This document shows, in pieces, positions 1-7,445 of a stretch of DNA of 12,850 bases. The DNA lies in assembly GCA_030620375.1 (NCBI GenBank), contig JAUXEW010000060.1, positions 1 through 12,850 of the forward strand, given 5' to 3'. Made by a program: the position numbers and the translations under genes. The notes beneath the pieces are model-generated. The model had not been told where the DNA came from. It made no database searches and saw only the letters and a program-made list of their open reading frames with translations. Every line of letters begins with the position of its first letter. The stretch's first letter is position 1. The DNA comes from Desulfobacteraceae bacterium. Lineage in GTDB: Bacteria > Desulfobacterota > Desulfobacteria > Desulfobacterales > UBA5616.

Positions 1-17
1 GTTTTTGTTTTAAAAAA

Positions 18-36
18 CCCGGTGCTTTGCACCAGG
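18..36 (+). promoter_or_regulatory. small hairpin next to the ribosome binding site of the first gene
   Basis: GGTGC (21-25) and GCACC (29-33) form a 5-bp stem with a TTT loop. CC before it and GG after it could extend the stem past a bulged A, which would pair the first two G of the purine-rich stretch at 35-46 that should bind the ribosome for the ATG at 52. It could influence translation, but it is short and may be chance. Only 51 bases precede the gene, so any promoter lies outside the window. Confidence 0.2.
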
Positions 37-51
37 AAAGAGAGGGATACA

Positions 52-510
52 ATGGCCGAGTTAAAATCCGAGTTTATTTTTGAATATGAAGGCGAAGTGG
101 AGTTCCCGGAGGTTTTTGCAACATCTCATGTTGGGACCCGGATGTTTTACTTTCTCAAGGGCGGAACGGTAAAAGGTCCTCAACTGAACGGGACATTGCT
201 GTCCGGCGGCGGTGATTGGCCGGTAATTCGAAGTGACGGCGCCGGTGAAATAGATGCCCGTATGGTCATTAAGACAGACGATAACGAGCTGATCTATGCC
301 TGTTATCGAGGAATTAGCGTAATGTCTCCGGAAGTCGGGATGCGGGTTCAAAGCGGTGAGAAAGTGGATCCTTCGGAATATTATTTTCGGACCACGCCTG
401 TCTTTGAAACCGGTTCTGAAAAATATGGTTGGCTGAACCGGATCATATGCGTGGGAGTCGGCACTTTTGAGTTGGGTCGGGTATCCTATAAAGTTTATAA
501 AATATTATAA
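52..510 (+). CDS. DUF3237 family protein (UPF0311-like)
   Basis: A 152-residue soluble protein with no signal peptide or membrane segment. The overall pattern fits the DUF3237/UPF0311 family of small single-domain proteins: a GGTVKGPQLNGT segment, a GGGDWPVIRSDGAGEIDAR core, then an IxACYRG strand and a C-terminal YGWLNRIICVGVG segment. No enzymatic activity is established for the family as far as I know. The ATG at 52 is chosen because AGGAAAGAGAGG lies just upstream; a GTG at 22 would add ten residues that read as leader DNA. Its stop is ten bases before the next start and the AAGGAG of that gene overlaps the stop region, so it is probably the first gene of a redox operon. A role as accessory or substrate-binding partner of the two downstream oxidoreductases is inference. 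Confidence 0.75.
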   Translation: MAELKSEFIFEYEGEVEFPEVFATSHVGTRMFYFLKGGTVKGPQLNGTLLSGGGDWPVIRSDGAGEIDARMVIKTDDNELIYACYRGISVMSPEVGMRVQSGEKVDPSEYYFRTTPVFETGSEKYGWLNRIICVGVGTFELGRVSYKVYKIL

Positions 511-520
511 GGAGAAAAAC

Positions 521-1519
521 ATGGCATGGGAAGATGTTAAAGACATTTTACGACCGCAAAACGTGCATATGGGTAAAATCACGGTTGACGAAGAAAAATG
601 TCAGGGCTGTGGTTTATGTGTTTTAAATTGCGTCACACGGGCGTGGGAAATGGATGACAACGACATACCTCGTCTAAGAGAAGGATATGCCTGTTTAAGC
701 TGCTACAACTGTATAGTGGCCTGTCCGGAGGGTGCGATGTCCCCTGTTGACCCGTACCATGTCGACGATGGATTTTGGAAGACCATTCCCCACACCCCTC
801 CGGCCAAGCTCCCTTTGGAACCGAAAGACGAAGAAGGGAACCCTGCTGAATACACCGCCATTGAACGGGCCATTCTTGAGCGCCGGAGTGTCAGAAACTT
901 TAAAGACAAGCCGGTTCCGGACAGCTTGATCCGCCGTGTTTTGGAAGCCGGGCGATTTGCACCGAGTTCCGGCAACTGCCAGCCCTGGAAATTCATTGTG
1001 ATTAAGGACAAAGGAATGATCGATGAAATGGATGAGGCAATATCCGGGATGATTGGCGGCATACACAACATGTATATGAACGACGAAACCGTAAAAGGAA
1101 TGGAAGTCATGGTGGCGGACAATCCCACACCGATGGCCGATCCGAGAATGATCATCGGCGGTTTCAGACCCATTGCCACAAAAGAAGTACTGCCTTCATT
1201 GGGAGCAACAGCGGTAATCATGATTGCAGGGGATATGCGTTCCATTGCCGGGCCTTTCATACAAATCGGAATCTGTGGCCAGAACATGTGTCTCGCAGCG
1301 AATTCCCTGGGTATCAGGTCAACCTGGGTAGGCTTTTATGCCGTTCTTGAGCAATTTCCGGATATCAAGAAAAGACTGGGTTTGGAACCGCCGTGGACTA
1401 TCATTTCCTCAATTGTTTTGGGATACCCGAAATTCAAACAGGACGGCATGGTTCCCCGTGAATACCGGCCGGTCACCTGGTTTAGAACCGGATGGGATAC
1501 GACGGAAATAGAGACGTAA
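521..1519 (+). CDS. ferredoxin-nitroreductase fusion (2[4Fe-4S] + FMN oxidoreductase)
   Basis: A 332-residue cytoplasmic redox enzyme. Residues about 18-75 are a bacterial-type ferredoxin with two full cysteine sets, C27/C30/C33/C37 and C58/C61/C64/C68, the pattern for two [4Fe-4S] clusters. Residues about 113-310 are a nitroreductase fold: ERRSVR (120-125) and APSSGNCQPW (148-157) are the usual FMN-phosphate and flavin contacts, and GYPKF (301-305) is the usual C-terminal family motif. Such fusions pass low-potential electrons from ferredoxin or another donor to FMN; the acceptor here is unknown. The start at 521 is set by AAGGAG seven bases upstream; an earlier in-frame ATG at 467 lies inside the previous gene and would add 18 residues with no domain match. 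It sits between the DUF3237 gene and an FAD protein, so the three probably act on the same compound. Confidence 0.9.
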   Translation: MAWEDVKDILRPQNVHMGKITVDEEKCQGCGLCVLNCVTRAWEMDDNDIPRLREGYACLSCYNCIVACPEGAMSPVDPYHVDDGFWKTIPHTPPAKLPLEPKDEEGNPAEYTAIERAILERRSVRNFKDKPVPDSLIRRVLEAGRFAPSSGNCQPWKFIVIKDKGMIDEMDEAISGMIGGIHNMYMNDETVKGMEVMVADNPTPMADPRMIIGGFRPIATKEVLPSLGATAVIMIAGDMRSIAGPFIQIGICGQNMCLAANSLGIRSTWVGFYAVLEQFPDIKKRLGLEPPWTIISSIVLGYPKFKQDGMVPREYRPVTWFRTGWDTTEIET

Positions 1520-1583
1520 CCCGCAGCTTATACTTTGGATAAATTCATTCATACATTCTTTTTTTAGAAAGGGGGAGGGTACA

Positions 1584-2666
1584 ATGGCAAAATCTAATAA
1601 AGTCCATATCATCGGTGCAGGGTTGTCCGGTATGATTGCCGCATACAATCTGGCAAAGGAAGGTTATGATGTTTTGGTTTTAGAAAAGTACGGTAAAATC
1701 GGGGGATCCGTGGCTCACCATCCTTCAACTCATGGTACACCGATGGGTATAGAATATATTTGGGATTATATCGGGATTGATCTTTCAAAATATTTTATGG
1801 CATCAACGCGTTTAGACATGTTCATATATGAAGATAAGTTCTCATTGATCGAAAACAATAACTTTATCTGTGAACGGGGACCTCGCAAGACAGCGGTTGA
1901 TCGTTATCTTTATGACAAATGCATGGAAGTCGGGGTAAAATTTGAATTTAACCAGGACATTAAAGACCCTTTGGATATGCCGGATCCTACGATCATCGCC
2001 ACCGGGCTTCACAAAGATATGCAAGCGTTTCTCCAGCGCCCCATGACCCGGTTGCCTGTTTTTGCCTCACGGCGGAAACTAAATCCCGGTGAAATGGACG
2101 GACATCTTTATGCCTGGATGGGGGATTATACCCGTTGTTATGGATACTCGGCAGCTATGAATGATTTGCAGTTTATCAATTTTTTTTCAGACGATGATCT
2201 GACGGTTATCGACCTGAAAAATTATGAAAAACATATTGAAAAAAGCACGGGACTTCAGTTTGACAATTGGAATTATTGCGAAGTTTATGCACCGACAGCC
2301 AGTGCCGACGCTCCCCAATTATTTGTGGGCTCCAAAATTTTGTCAGGATCTCTCGCCGGATCGATGTGCCCCATTGCATTTTTTGGCATCCACGGCGCGT
2401 TGGTTTCCGGGAAAATCGCGGCCTTGGCGGTTTACGACCCTGAAAAAGCCGAGGCTGAGTTGAAAAGAGTGACATCGAACTATCAGGCCGCCCATAAGGC
2501 CTATGTTAAGTCAAAGCGTATGGCCCATAAAACCAAACTTAAGCTGCAGCGAATGGTCCTTAAACATCCATTTTGGGGTGGTCTACTACCAAAGCCGAAG
2601 TATGCAATAGCCGGCATAATCGATCCGGATCCCGGCCCTATACCAAAATATATGGGTACCATTTAG
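1584..2666 (+). CDS. FAD/NAD(P)-binding oxidoreductase (Rossmann, amine-oxidase-like)
   Basis: A 360-residue flavoprotein. The N-terminus is a textbook dinucleotide-binding fold: GAGLSG at 11-16, then an acidic residue (E34) ending the second strand, followed by KIGG (38-41) as in amine-oxidase/phytoene-desaturase-like proteins. An ATG-type motif (TIIATG, about 136-141) marks the second nucleotide-binding strand. A glycine-rich C-terminal segment (SGSLAGS through FFGIHGALVSGKIAA, about 255-283) is the usual place that closes over FAD. A Lys/Arg-rich stretch (about 307-332) near the end could contact membrane or nucleic acid. AGAAAGGGGGAGGG precedes the ATG. It lies 64 bp after the ferredoxin-nitroreductase gene on the same strand, close enough for one transcript. 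It could accept electrons from, or act in sequence with, that enzyme; the substrate is not identifiable. Confidence 0.85.
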   Translation: MAKSNKVHIIGAGLSGMIAAYNLAKEGYDVLVLEKYGKIGGSVAHHPSTHGTPMGIEYIWDYIGIDLSKYFMASTRLDMFIYEDKFSLIENNNFICERGPRKTAVDRYLYDKCMEVGVKFEFNQDIKDPLDMPDPTIIATGLHKDMQAFLQRPMTRLPVFASRRKLNPGEMDGHLYAWMGDYTRCYGYSAAMNDLQFINFFSDDDLTVIDLKNYEKHIEKSTGLQFDNWNYCEVYAPTASADAPQLFVGSKILSGSLAGSMCPIAFFGIHGALVSGKIAALAVYDPEKAEAELKRVTSNYQAAHKAYVKSKRMAHKTKLKLQRMVLKHPFWGGLLPKPKYAIAGIIDPDPGPIPKYMGTI

Positions 2667-3021
2667 GACCTGCCGGAAATATATAATTTGAAAAAGGCGA
2701 CGTTATCAGAAGCGGTATAAGAGATAAAAATAGAGAGCGGTACGTGAACAAGCAATGCGCTCGCTAACCCCCTAGCTTGCTGCGGGGTTAGCGAGCGAAA
2801 TACAAATAGTCTAAAATACTTACCTGGAAGATTCAACGGCTGAATGGTTCCGCCTGCATTCAATAAATTCTTCCGAAGGCTCTATTTTTTGTCTTTTTCA
2901 GATAGTCGGCCCTTTTTTGCAAGATGACGTAATCCAATATATTCGCCCGCTATTTAAAAAAACGGAAGTGCTACGGACAAAAATGCAGCTATGTTTTCAT
3001 TGGGCTCTATGGAAAGCCCCA
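2667..3021. other. convergent intergenic region
   Basis: This 355-bp AT-rich gap separates the + strand redox cassette from the - strand transport operon, so both transcription units end here. The only strong structure is the REP-like palindrome at 2743-2797. Neither strand shows a stem followed at once by a run of T, so no classical terminator is evident. An open frame of 66 codons on the - strand (2663-2863) runs through the palindrome, has no convincing ribosome site and does not resemble a protein. No RNA gene was seen. Confidence 0.6.
2743..2797 (+). repeat. REP-like palindromic element, copy A
   Basis: A perfect 14-bp inverted repeat, CGCTCGCTAACCCC (2758-2771) against GGGGTTAGCGAGCG (2784-2797), with a 12-base loop containing TAGCTTGCT. 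It is preceded by CGTGAACAAGCAATGCG (2743-2759). The same 17-base head (16 of 17 identical) and the same TAGCTTGCT core recur at nearly the same spacing at 12504-12548, so this is a dispersed family rather than a chance hairpin. It lies between two convergent operons and could serve as a bidirectional transcription stop or an mRNA-stabilising stem, as known for REP sequences. Confidence 0.75.
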
Positions 3022-4083
3022 TTAAAAATTTTGTTGTTCCAATAAATCATTGTTCGCAAGTTCCACGATTCTGCTCAACACTTCCTTGAAACTCACATCA
3101 ATTTGTTGCTTATTATCAAAAACAGCATCAAACACCTTTAGCCCGAATTCATCGTCCTCCCTCACGGTTAATCTTACCGATCCCGGCGCAAAATGGCCGT
3201 TTTTTAGTATCACGTCTTCGTCTCCGTCCACAATTCCTATCACGGGAATCTGAAACCTGTACAGGATGTCCCCCGCTATAACTGTTGTATCGTCTCCAAC
3301 GGTGACGACCCCTTCCACGTCGCGCGTCAAATCGTATACATACATCCCGGCATGGTCCACAAACACGACCCCACGTCCCTTTGTTTCAGTAATCCTGGGC
3401 GTATGTTTGGTGCGCCGAATCGTAGACGATGAAGCCAGCTTGACCGTACGCAGATCCACGCCTCCAAATCGGTCCAGCTTTTCGATCCCATGCGCCTTGA
3501 CCGTGGCGCCTTGGACTTTGCAGATGTGGCCATTTTGGCATGCAAGCACGACCTCCGCACCTGTCGCCCGCCCGACCATAATACCGTCCACGAAAATGAA
3601 ATCGCCGGCGGCAGCAGTCGTTATGCGGCGGTACACCTTCCCATCAGCTTCCCAAACAGACGGTTTGATCTGTATTCGATCTCTTTGCGATACACCCATT
3701 TGGCGCAATGCATTGATGACGCGTCGATCGCATCCTTCGATCCATTCCACGAAAAAGGGACCGCTACATTCGACCTGCACGACCGGAGTGTTTACGCCTG
3801 ACCGTTCAACAACCATAGCGCCAAAGACTAGTCCCGAATCCGCAGATTTGCCGAAATTGACGATCAGGACCGTGGTTACCTCCGAAGCCAGATCATAAAG
3901 ACACGCGCCGGGCATTTTATTCCAGAACTCGATGCCCTCCAATCCATTGTCGAATGCTGCGGTTCGCCCCATGGTGCCTGCCAATATGCAGCACACAGCG
4001 TCCGTCATTTTTATTGCTTCTATGATTCGCCGTGCCCACCCGGAGTCAAACACCTCCGGTCCGTGAAACAGGAGTCCGATCAT
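3022..4083 (-). CDS. DUF2117-type protein of unknown function
   Basis: A 353-residue soluble protein without signal peptide. The N-terminus (GLLFHGPEVFDSGWA, residues 3-17, then AGTMGRTA at 35-42 and a GLEG turn) matches what I recall of DUF2117, a family described mainly from methanogenic archaea and without known function. The C-terminal third contains GVVFVDHAGMYV (238-249), GDDTTVIAGDILYRF (263-277) and IPVIGIVDGDED (279-290), a glycine- and aspartate-rich pattern that could bind a metal or nucleotide; that is inference. Its ATG overlaps the stop of the TPR gene by four bases (ATGA), so it is translationally coupled and is the last gene of the transport operon. GC is high (57% over 3481-3540). 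Two Cys-rich spots (CC at 31-32, C182/C188) are notable. The family call is from memory of motifs. Confidence 0.65.
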   Translation of the reverse strand: MIGLLFHGPEVFDSGWARRIIEAIKMTDAVCCILAGTMGRTAAFDNGLEGIEFWNKMPGACLYDLASEVTTVLIVNFGKSADSGLVFGAMVVERSGVNTPVVQVECSGPFFVEWIEGCDRRVINALRQMGVSQRDRIQIKPSVWEADGKVYRRITTAAAGDFIFVDGIMVGRATGAEVVLACQNGHICKVQGATVKAHGIEKLDRFGGVDLRTVKLASSSTIRRTKHTPRITETKGRGVVFVDHAGMYVYDLTRDVEGVVTVGDDTTVIAGDILYRFQIPVIGIVDGDEDVILKNGHFAPGSVRLTVREDDEFGLKVFDAVFDNKQQIDVSFKEVLSRIVELANNDLLEQQNF

Positions 4084-4646
4084 TTAGTCACCCCAAATAA
4101 TTTTTTGTAGAGTTCAATATGCTCCCGGCTCCACACTGCATCGTGGTCATGGCCATGCTCCTCCCAATGGCGAATGTTTTGTTCCCAGAGATCAATGGGT
4201 TTCCTGTAATGGGTCACATTTCTGCCCGCCTGAACCATCATCTCGGCTGCGTGCTCATAGGCATCTGCTGCCAGGAAATACGCGCCTTTTCCTTCACAAA
4301 ATTTTCCCAGTCGTTCGTAAACTGCAATGCCGGCGTCCCAGTTTTCCGTTCTTTCGTGGATTTGTGCGATCCGGTATGTCAGGATGACGGCAAGATCCTT
4401 GTTTTTGGCCCGCATCGCGGTCGTGAGTCCACGCTCGTATGCAGACACCGCCGCATCAATTTCACCACGGGCTTCATACAGGTTTGCGGCGTTCATATAT
4501 CCGTGGATTCCCAATGTATAGCTGCCCTTAAGGGTCTTCAGATCCGCGTATTCCTTCCATTTATCCACATCTGCAGCCCTTCGGGCATCGATTTCGAGTT
4601 TTCGTCCACGGTAGTAGGTATCGTCCTTGACGGCTTCCCAGTTCAT
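4080..4646 (-). CDS. TPR-repeat protein with histidine-rich tail
   Basis: A 188-residue cytoplasmic, highly helical protein. Helix pairs typical of tetratricopeptide repeats occur at about 45-78 (GYMNAANLYEARGEIDAAVSAYERG), 84-116 and 120-140; these form scaffolds that bind other proteins. The C-terminus carries H160, H164, H166, H168 and H176, with an HGHDHD cluster that could bind metal ions. GGAGAGA lies just upstream of the ATG, 16 bp after the Gate gene stop, and its stop codon overlaps the DUF2117 start, so the three form one translation unit. A job as an adaptor between the Gate pore and the DUF2117 protein, or as a metal-loading partner, fits the context but is inference. No enzymatic motif is present. 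Confidence 0.75.
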   Translation of the reverse strand: MNWEAVKDDTYYRGRKLEIDARRAADVDKWKEYADLKTLKGSYTLGIHGYMNAANLYEARGEIDAAVSAYERGLTTAMRAKNKDLAVILTYRIAQIHERTENWDAGIAVYERLGKFCEGKGAYFLAADAYEHAAEMMVQAGRNVTHYRKPIDLWEQNIRHWEEHGHDHDAVWSREHIELYKKLFGVTK

Positions 4647-4662
4647 TTACTCTCTCCTTTTT

Positions 4663-5619
4663 TTATCTCCAGATCTTGAACAATACGGTTATCAGTCCAA
4701 TCATAACCACCACCCGCAGTCCGGTCGAGACCGCGAGGACCCGTATACCGATACCCGGGCCAAAAATCCCGAAATAGTAAGGAACCAGATATCGAAGATT
4801 GATTCCGCTCGCCAGTAAATTTCCGATCAGCAACGAAAGCACGACGTCTCTGCCCGTTATGCTCCCTGCATAAAGAAGATTCCCAGCCACCGTAAAAGCG
4901 CCAACGTTGCTTCCCAGTCGTGTCGCAACGATCGAAAGGGCCTCCGGCGGAAGCGGCACGAATGCAGTCAGAAACGCAAGCCCTTTGTTCAGATGATCGA
5001 AGGCTCCGGCATTGATGAGCAGGAACATCACAAACGTGATTGGAACCGTGGTGCATATAATTCGGAAAATAGTTTTCCGGCTCTTCTTCGCGCTGTCAAC
5101 GAGGAGTTCCCAAGACATAGATGGTGTGTCTACTTTCTCCGTATAAACTTCGGAAAAGGATGAATTCCCAGCCTCAAGAAAAAACCGGCCCATCAGAAGC
5201 GCCAGCACGGTTTTGATGAGACCGACTAGAACGAGAAGCCCGTAGTAAATGAGTCCGGACACGCCGATCAACGGGAGAGCCACGGGCAGCATCGTCCGCC
5301 AGTGCATGACGATCCCCGGAAAAGTATTTACGATTGCGGAAATCAGAAGCTCGCGTCTCCCGATGAGGCCCGCTTCGTGATATCGAACCAGCATCGCATT
5401 CCCGGCGGCGGGCGACAGGAACGCGGTTAGAAAGCTGGCACTGCACTCCTTATTCAGGTGCCCGAGAGAAGTCAAAGGGCGGGTTATCCAGGTGATCCGA
5501 TTAATCCAGCCCAATCCCACCAGAAATTCAGCCACAATCACCCCGGCTGCAAAGATGGGGAGCACGGTCGCAAGGAACTTGACCGAAGAAATGAGCGTTG
5601 CGGTCAAGATGAGAAACAT
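4663..5619 (-). CDS. Gate / nucleoside-recognition family inner-membrane protein
   Basis: A 318-residue polytopic membrane protein with about eight hydrophobic segments (for example 12-36, 90-105, 111-146, 183-204, 212-232, 257-272, 290-315). Two internally similar halves carry the small-residue motifs of Gate domains: FLTAFLSPAAGNAML (63-77) and ALSIVATRLGSNVGAF (227-242). The same fold builds the ion path of FeoB and of SpmA/SpmB-like proteins; here there is no GTPase domain. The ATG lies 16 bp inside the 3' end of the ABC ATPase gene, with only a modest GGGAT ribosome site, so translation is probably coupled. Residues 150-170 form a soluble loop. It may be a metal or ligand pore working with the ABC importer. 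'Nucleoside recognition' is the historical domain name and does not prove nucleoside transport. Confidence 0.8.
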   Translation of the reverse strand: MFLILTATLISSVKFLATVLPIFAAGVIVAEFLVGLGWINRITWITRPLTSLGHLNKECSASFLTAFLSPAAGNAMLVRYHEAGLIGRRELLISAIVNTFPGIVMHWRTMLPVALPLIGVSGLIYYGLLVLVGLIKTVLALLMGRFFLEAGNSSFSEVYTEKVDTPSMSWELLVDSAKKSRKTIFRIICTTVPITFVMFLLINAGAFDHLNKGLAFLTAFVPLPPEALSIVATRLGSNVGAFTVAGNLLYAGSITGRDVVLSLLIGNLLASGINLRYLVPYYFGIFGPGIGIRVLAVSTGLRVVVMIGLITVLFKIWR

Positions 5620-6401
5620 TTTTTTATCCCAGAGTGACCCGTCGACCCGATTGGCAATATGTATGGGTGTCCATTCGCCTGACTTATTGTTACTTCCACC
5701 CCATATACTGATCTTATATTTTCAAGTGTCATTACCTGCTGTGGTTCTCCGCTGCAAAAGATTTCACCTGCGTTCAACAACACCATTCTGTCGGAAAAGC
5801 GAGATGCAAGGTTCAAATCGTGCATAGCCAGCATGGCAGCCACGCTGTTTGTCTTCACCATACTGGAAATCATTTCGAGTACCTCCATCTGATGTTTCAG
5901 GTCGAGGTTGCTGGTAGGTTCATCCAAAAGCAGGTAATCCGTATCTTGAGCAACTGCTCTGGCCAACAGCACTTTCTGCTTTTGCCCTCCGCTTAACTGG
6001 TCAAAATCCCTCAAAGCAATATCCTCCAGATCCATGGATTTCAGGATGTCCGCAACTGTTTCCAGATCTTTTTCAGATGGTTTCCAGGTAATATAAGGCC
6101 TTCTGCCCATCAAAACAGCATCAAATACCGTAATGGGGAACTTGGAAGGAGAACTCTGAGGCACATAACCTACACACTTTGCATGGGCCATCCTGCTCAT
6201 TCGGGAGGCGTCCTTGCCATCGATCATGATCGTTCCCTTGTTCGGTTTAATGATTCCGGTGATACATTTCAATAGTGTCGTTTTCCCGGTTCCGTTAGGC
6301 CCCACGATACTCAGAATTTCTCCCTGGTGCAGTTCTATTTCTAAATTTTTTAAGATGGTTGTGTTCTTGTAACCAAAAAACAGACCGTCAACACTTAACA
6401 T
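5604..6401 (-). CDS. FecE/BtuD-type ABC transporter ATPase
   Basis: A 265-residue nucleotide-binding subunit of a type II (FecBCD/BtuCD-like) importer, acting at the cytoplasmic face. All ATPase motifs are intact: Walker A GPNGTGKT (34-41), Q-loop Q82, signature LSGGQ (136-140), Walker B YLLLDEP (156-162) and switch His H194. The 'Y.....F.PITVFDAVLMGR' region (80-100) is typical of iron-chelate and cobalamin importers. The start is placed at 6401 because its ATG overlaps the permease stop as TAATG and a GAGGGAA site lies upstream; the frame stays open 83 codons further inside the permease gene, but that part is not ABC-like. The C-terminus overlaps the next gene by 16 bp. Substrate is undetermined. 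Confidence 0.95.
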   Translation of the reverse strand: MLSVDGLFFGYKNTTILKNLEIELHQGEILSIVGPNGTGKTTLLKCITGIIKPNKGTIMIDGKDASRMSRMAHAKCVGYVPQSSPSKFPITVFDAVLMGRRPYITWKPSEKDLETVADILKSMDLEDIALRDFDQLSGGQKQKVLLARAVAQDTDYLLLDEPTSNLDLKHQMEVLEMISSMVKTNSVAAMLAMHDLNLASRFSDRMVLLNAGEIFCSGEPQQVMTLENIRSVYGVEVTISQANGHPYILPIGSTGHSGIKKCFSS

Positions 6402-7426
6402 TACCAGTATTCCCTCTTTTTTTTCATTAATAAGTAAAAGAAAAAAGGCACCCCTATGAAAGAAGTGACAATGCCTAAGGGTATGACCTGGGGAGCCCAG
6501 CAAGTTCTTCCTAGTGTGTCTGCCGCTAAAACAAGAATGCCGCCTATCAGCGCAGAGGCCGGAAGAAGAAACCAATGATCTCCTCCGATAACCATCCTGG
6601 CTATATGAGGCGCGACAAGTCCGATAAAGCCGATTACGCCGGTAAAACATATGGCAGCGGCCGTGATCAGGGAGGCGAAAATGACGCCGAACATTCTGAT
6701 TCTTGTTACGTTTACCCCTAATGCCTTTGCTGATTCATCCCCTGCGGCGAGGAGATTGAAATCCCATGACCACCTTAGCATGACAGGAACGGGAAGAAGT
6801 ATCATCGCGGAGGCCACGCCGATTTCTTTCCATCCGACTTTGGACAGGCTTCCGAAAAACCAGAACACGATTTCATGCACCTCCTCAACAGTCCCCATAT
6901 ATTGTAAGAGGGAACTGAGCGAAGAAAAAAGAAACATGATGGCGATACCTGCCAGTATCATCGTCTCCGGGGTGGCACTTTTGAACCTAGCTATTCCAAG
7001 AATGAGAAGAGAAGCAAGAAGGGCAAAGAAAAAGGCGCTTCCTGCAATAAGATATTGGCTATAATAACTGCCGCCGAAAATGATTGCCACCACAGCTCCG
7101 AAACCTGAGCTGGAAGCTATTCCAAGGGTATAGGGTGATGCCAAGGGATTTTTCAATATAGCCTGGAATACACTCCCGGCAAGGGCAAGTCCGCATCCGA
7201 CCAATATGGCCATAACGATACGTGGAAGTCTCAGTTTCCATACAATAGCGTGTGCTAATCCGGTTTTTTGCCCGAAAAGCGCTTTAAATGACTCAAAAAA
7301 TCCCACAGATGACGCTCCCTGGGAAAGGGCTATCAAAACCACACCAAACAAAACCACCACCAAAAGGAATATAAAAAAGAGTTTCCTGGTGCTGAAATCT
7401 TTATATTGTTCACATATGTCCTGCAT
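6401..7426 (-). CDS. FecCD-family ABC transporter permease
   Basis: A 341-residue inner-membrane permease, the normal size for the family. Nine or ten hydrophobic helices follow a short cytoplasmic N-terminus. Hallmarks seen in order: LRLPRI (66-70), AGSVFQAILKNPLASPYTLG (83-102), the coupling segment GDESAKALGVNVTRIR (229-244), GFIGLVAPHIARM (266-278), DTLGRT (304-309) and PLGIVTSFIGVPFFFYLL (316-333). It works as a homodimer with the ATPase encoded next. The start at 7426 is preferred since AGGGA lies ten bases upstream and it leaves a 19-bp gap after the binding-protein gene; in-frame starts at 7462 and 7528 lie inside that gene. The stop overlaps the ATPase start by one base. Confidence 0.95.
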   Translation of the reverse strand: MQDICEQYKDFSTRKLFFIFLLVVVLFGVVLIALSQGASSVGFFESFKALFGQKTGLAHAIVWKLRLPRIVMAILVGCGLALAGSVFQAILKNPLASPYTLGIASSSGFGAVVAIIFGGSYYSQYLIAGSAFFFALLASLLILGIARFKSATPETMILAGIAIMFLFSSLSSLLQYMGTVEEVHEIVFWFFGSLSKVGWKEIGVASAMILLPVPVMLRWSWDFNLLAAGDESAKALGVNVTRIRMFGVIFASLITAAAICFTGVIGFIGLVAPHIARMVIGGDHWFLLPASALIGGILVLAADTLGRTCWAPQVIPLGIVTSFIGVPFFFYLLMKKKREYW

Positions 7427-7445
7427 GTAAAAATCCCTAAATTCC

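Noticed and set aside
2663..2863. 66-codon open frame on the - strand
   Set aside because: It runs through the REP-like palindrome and shows no protein-like features or ribosome site.
3002..3019. Small hairpin GGGCT/AGCCC just after the last gene of the operon
   Set aside because: Only five base pairs and no T run follows on the - strand, so it is not supported as a terminator.
3266..3898. Long open frame (210 codons) on the + strand inside the DUF2117 gene
   Set aside because: It is antisense to a gene with family motifs and coupled overlaps; its protein is Ser/Thr/Pro-rich without any domain, as expected of a shadow frame.
6402..6650. N-terminal extension of the ABC ATPase (83 codons)
   Set aside because: The extension lies fully inside the permease gene, is Arg/Cys-rich without ABC motifs, and the TAATG start at 6401 has a good ribosome site.
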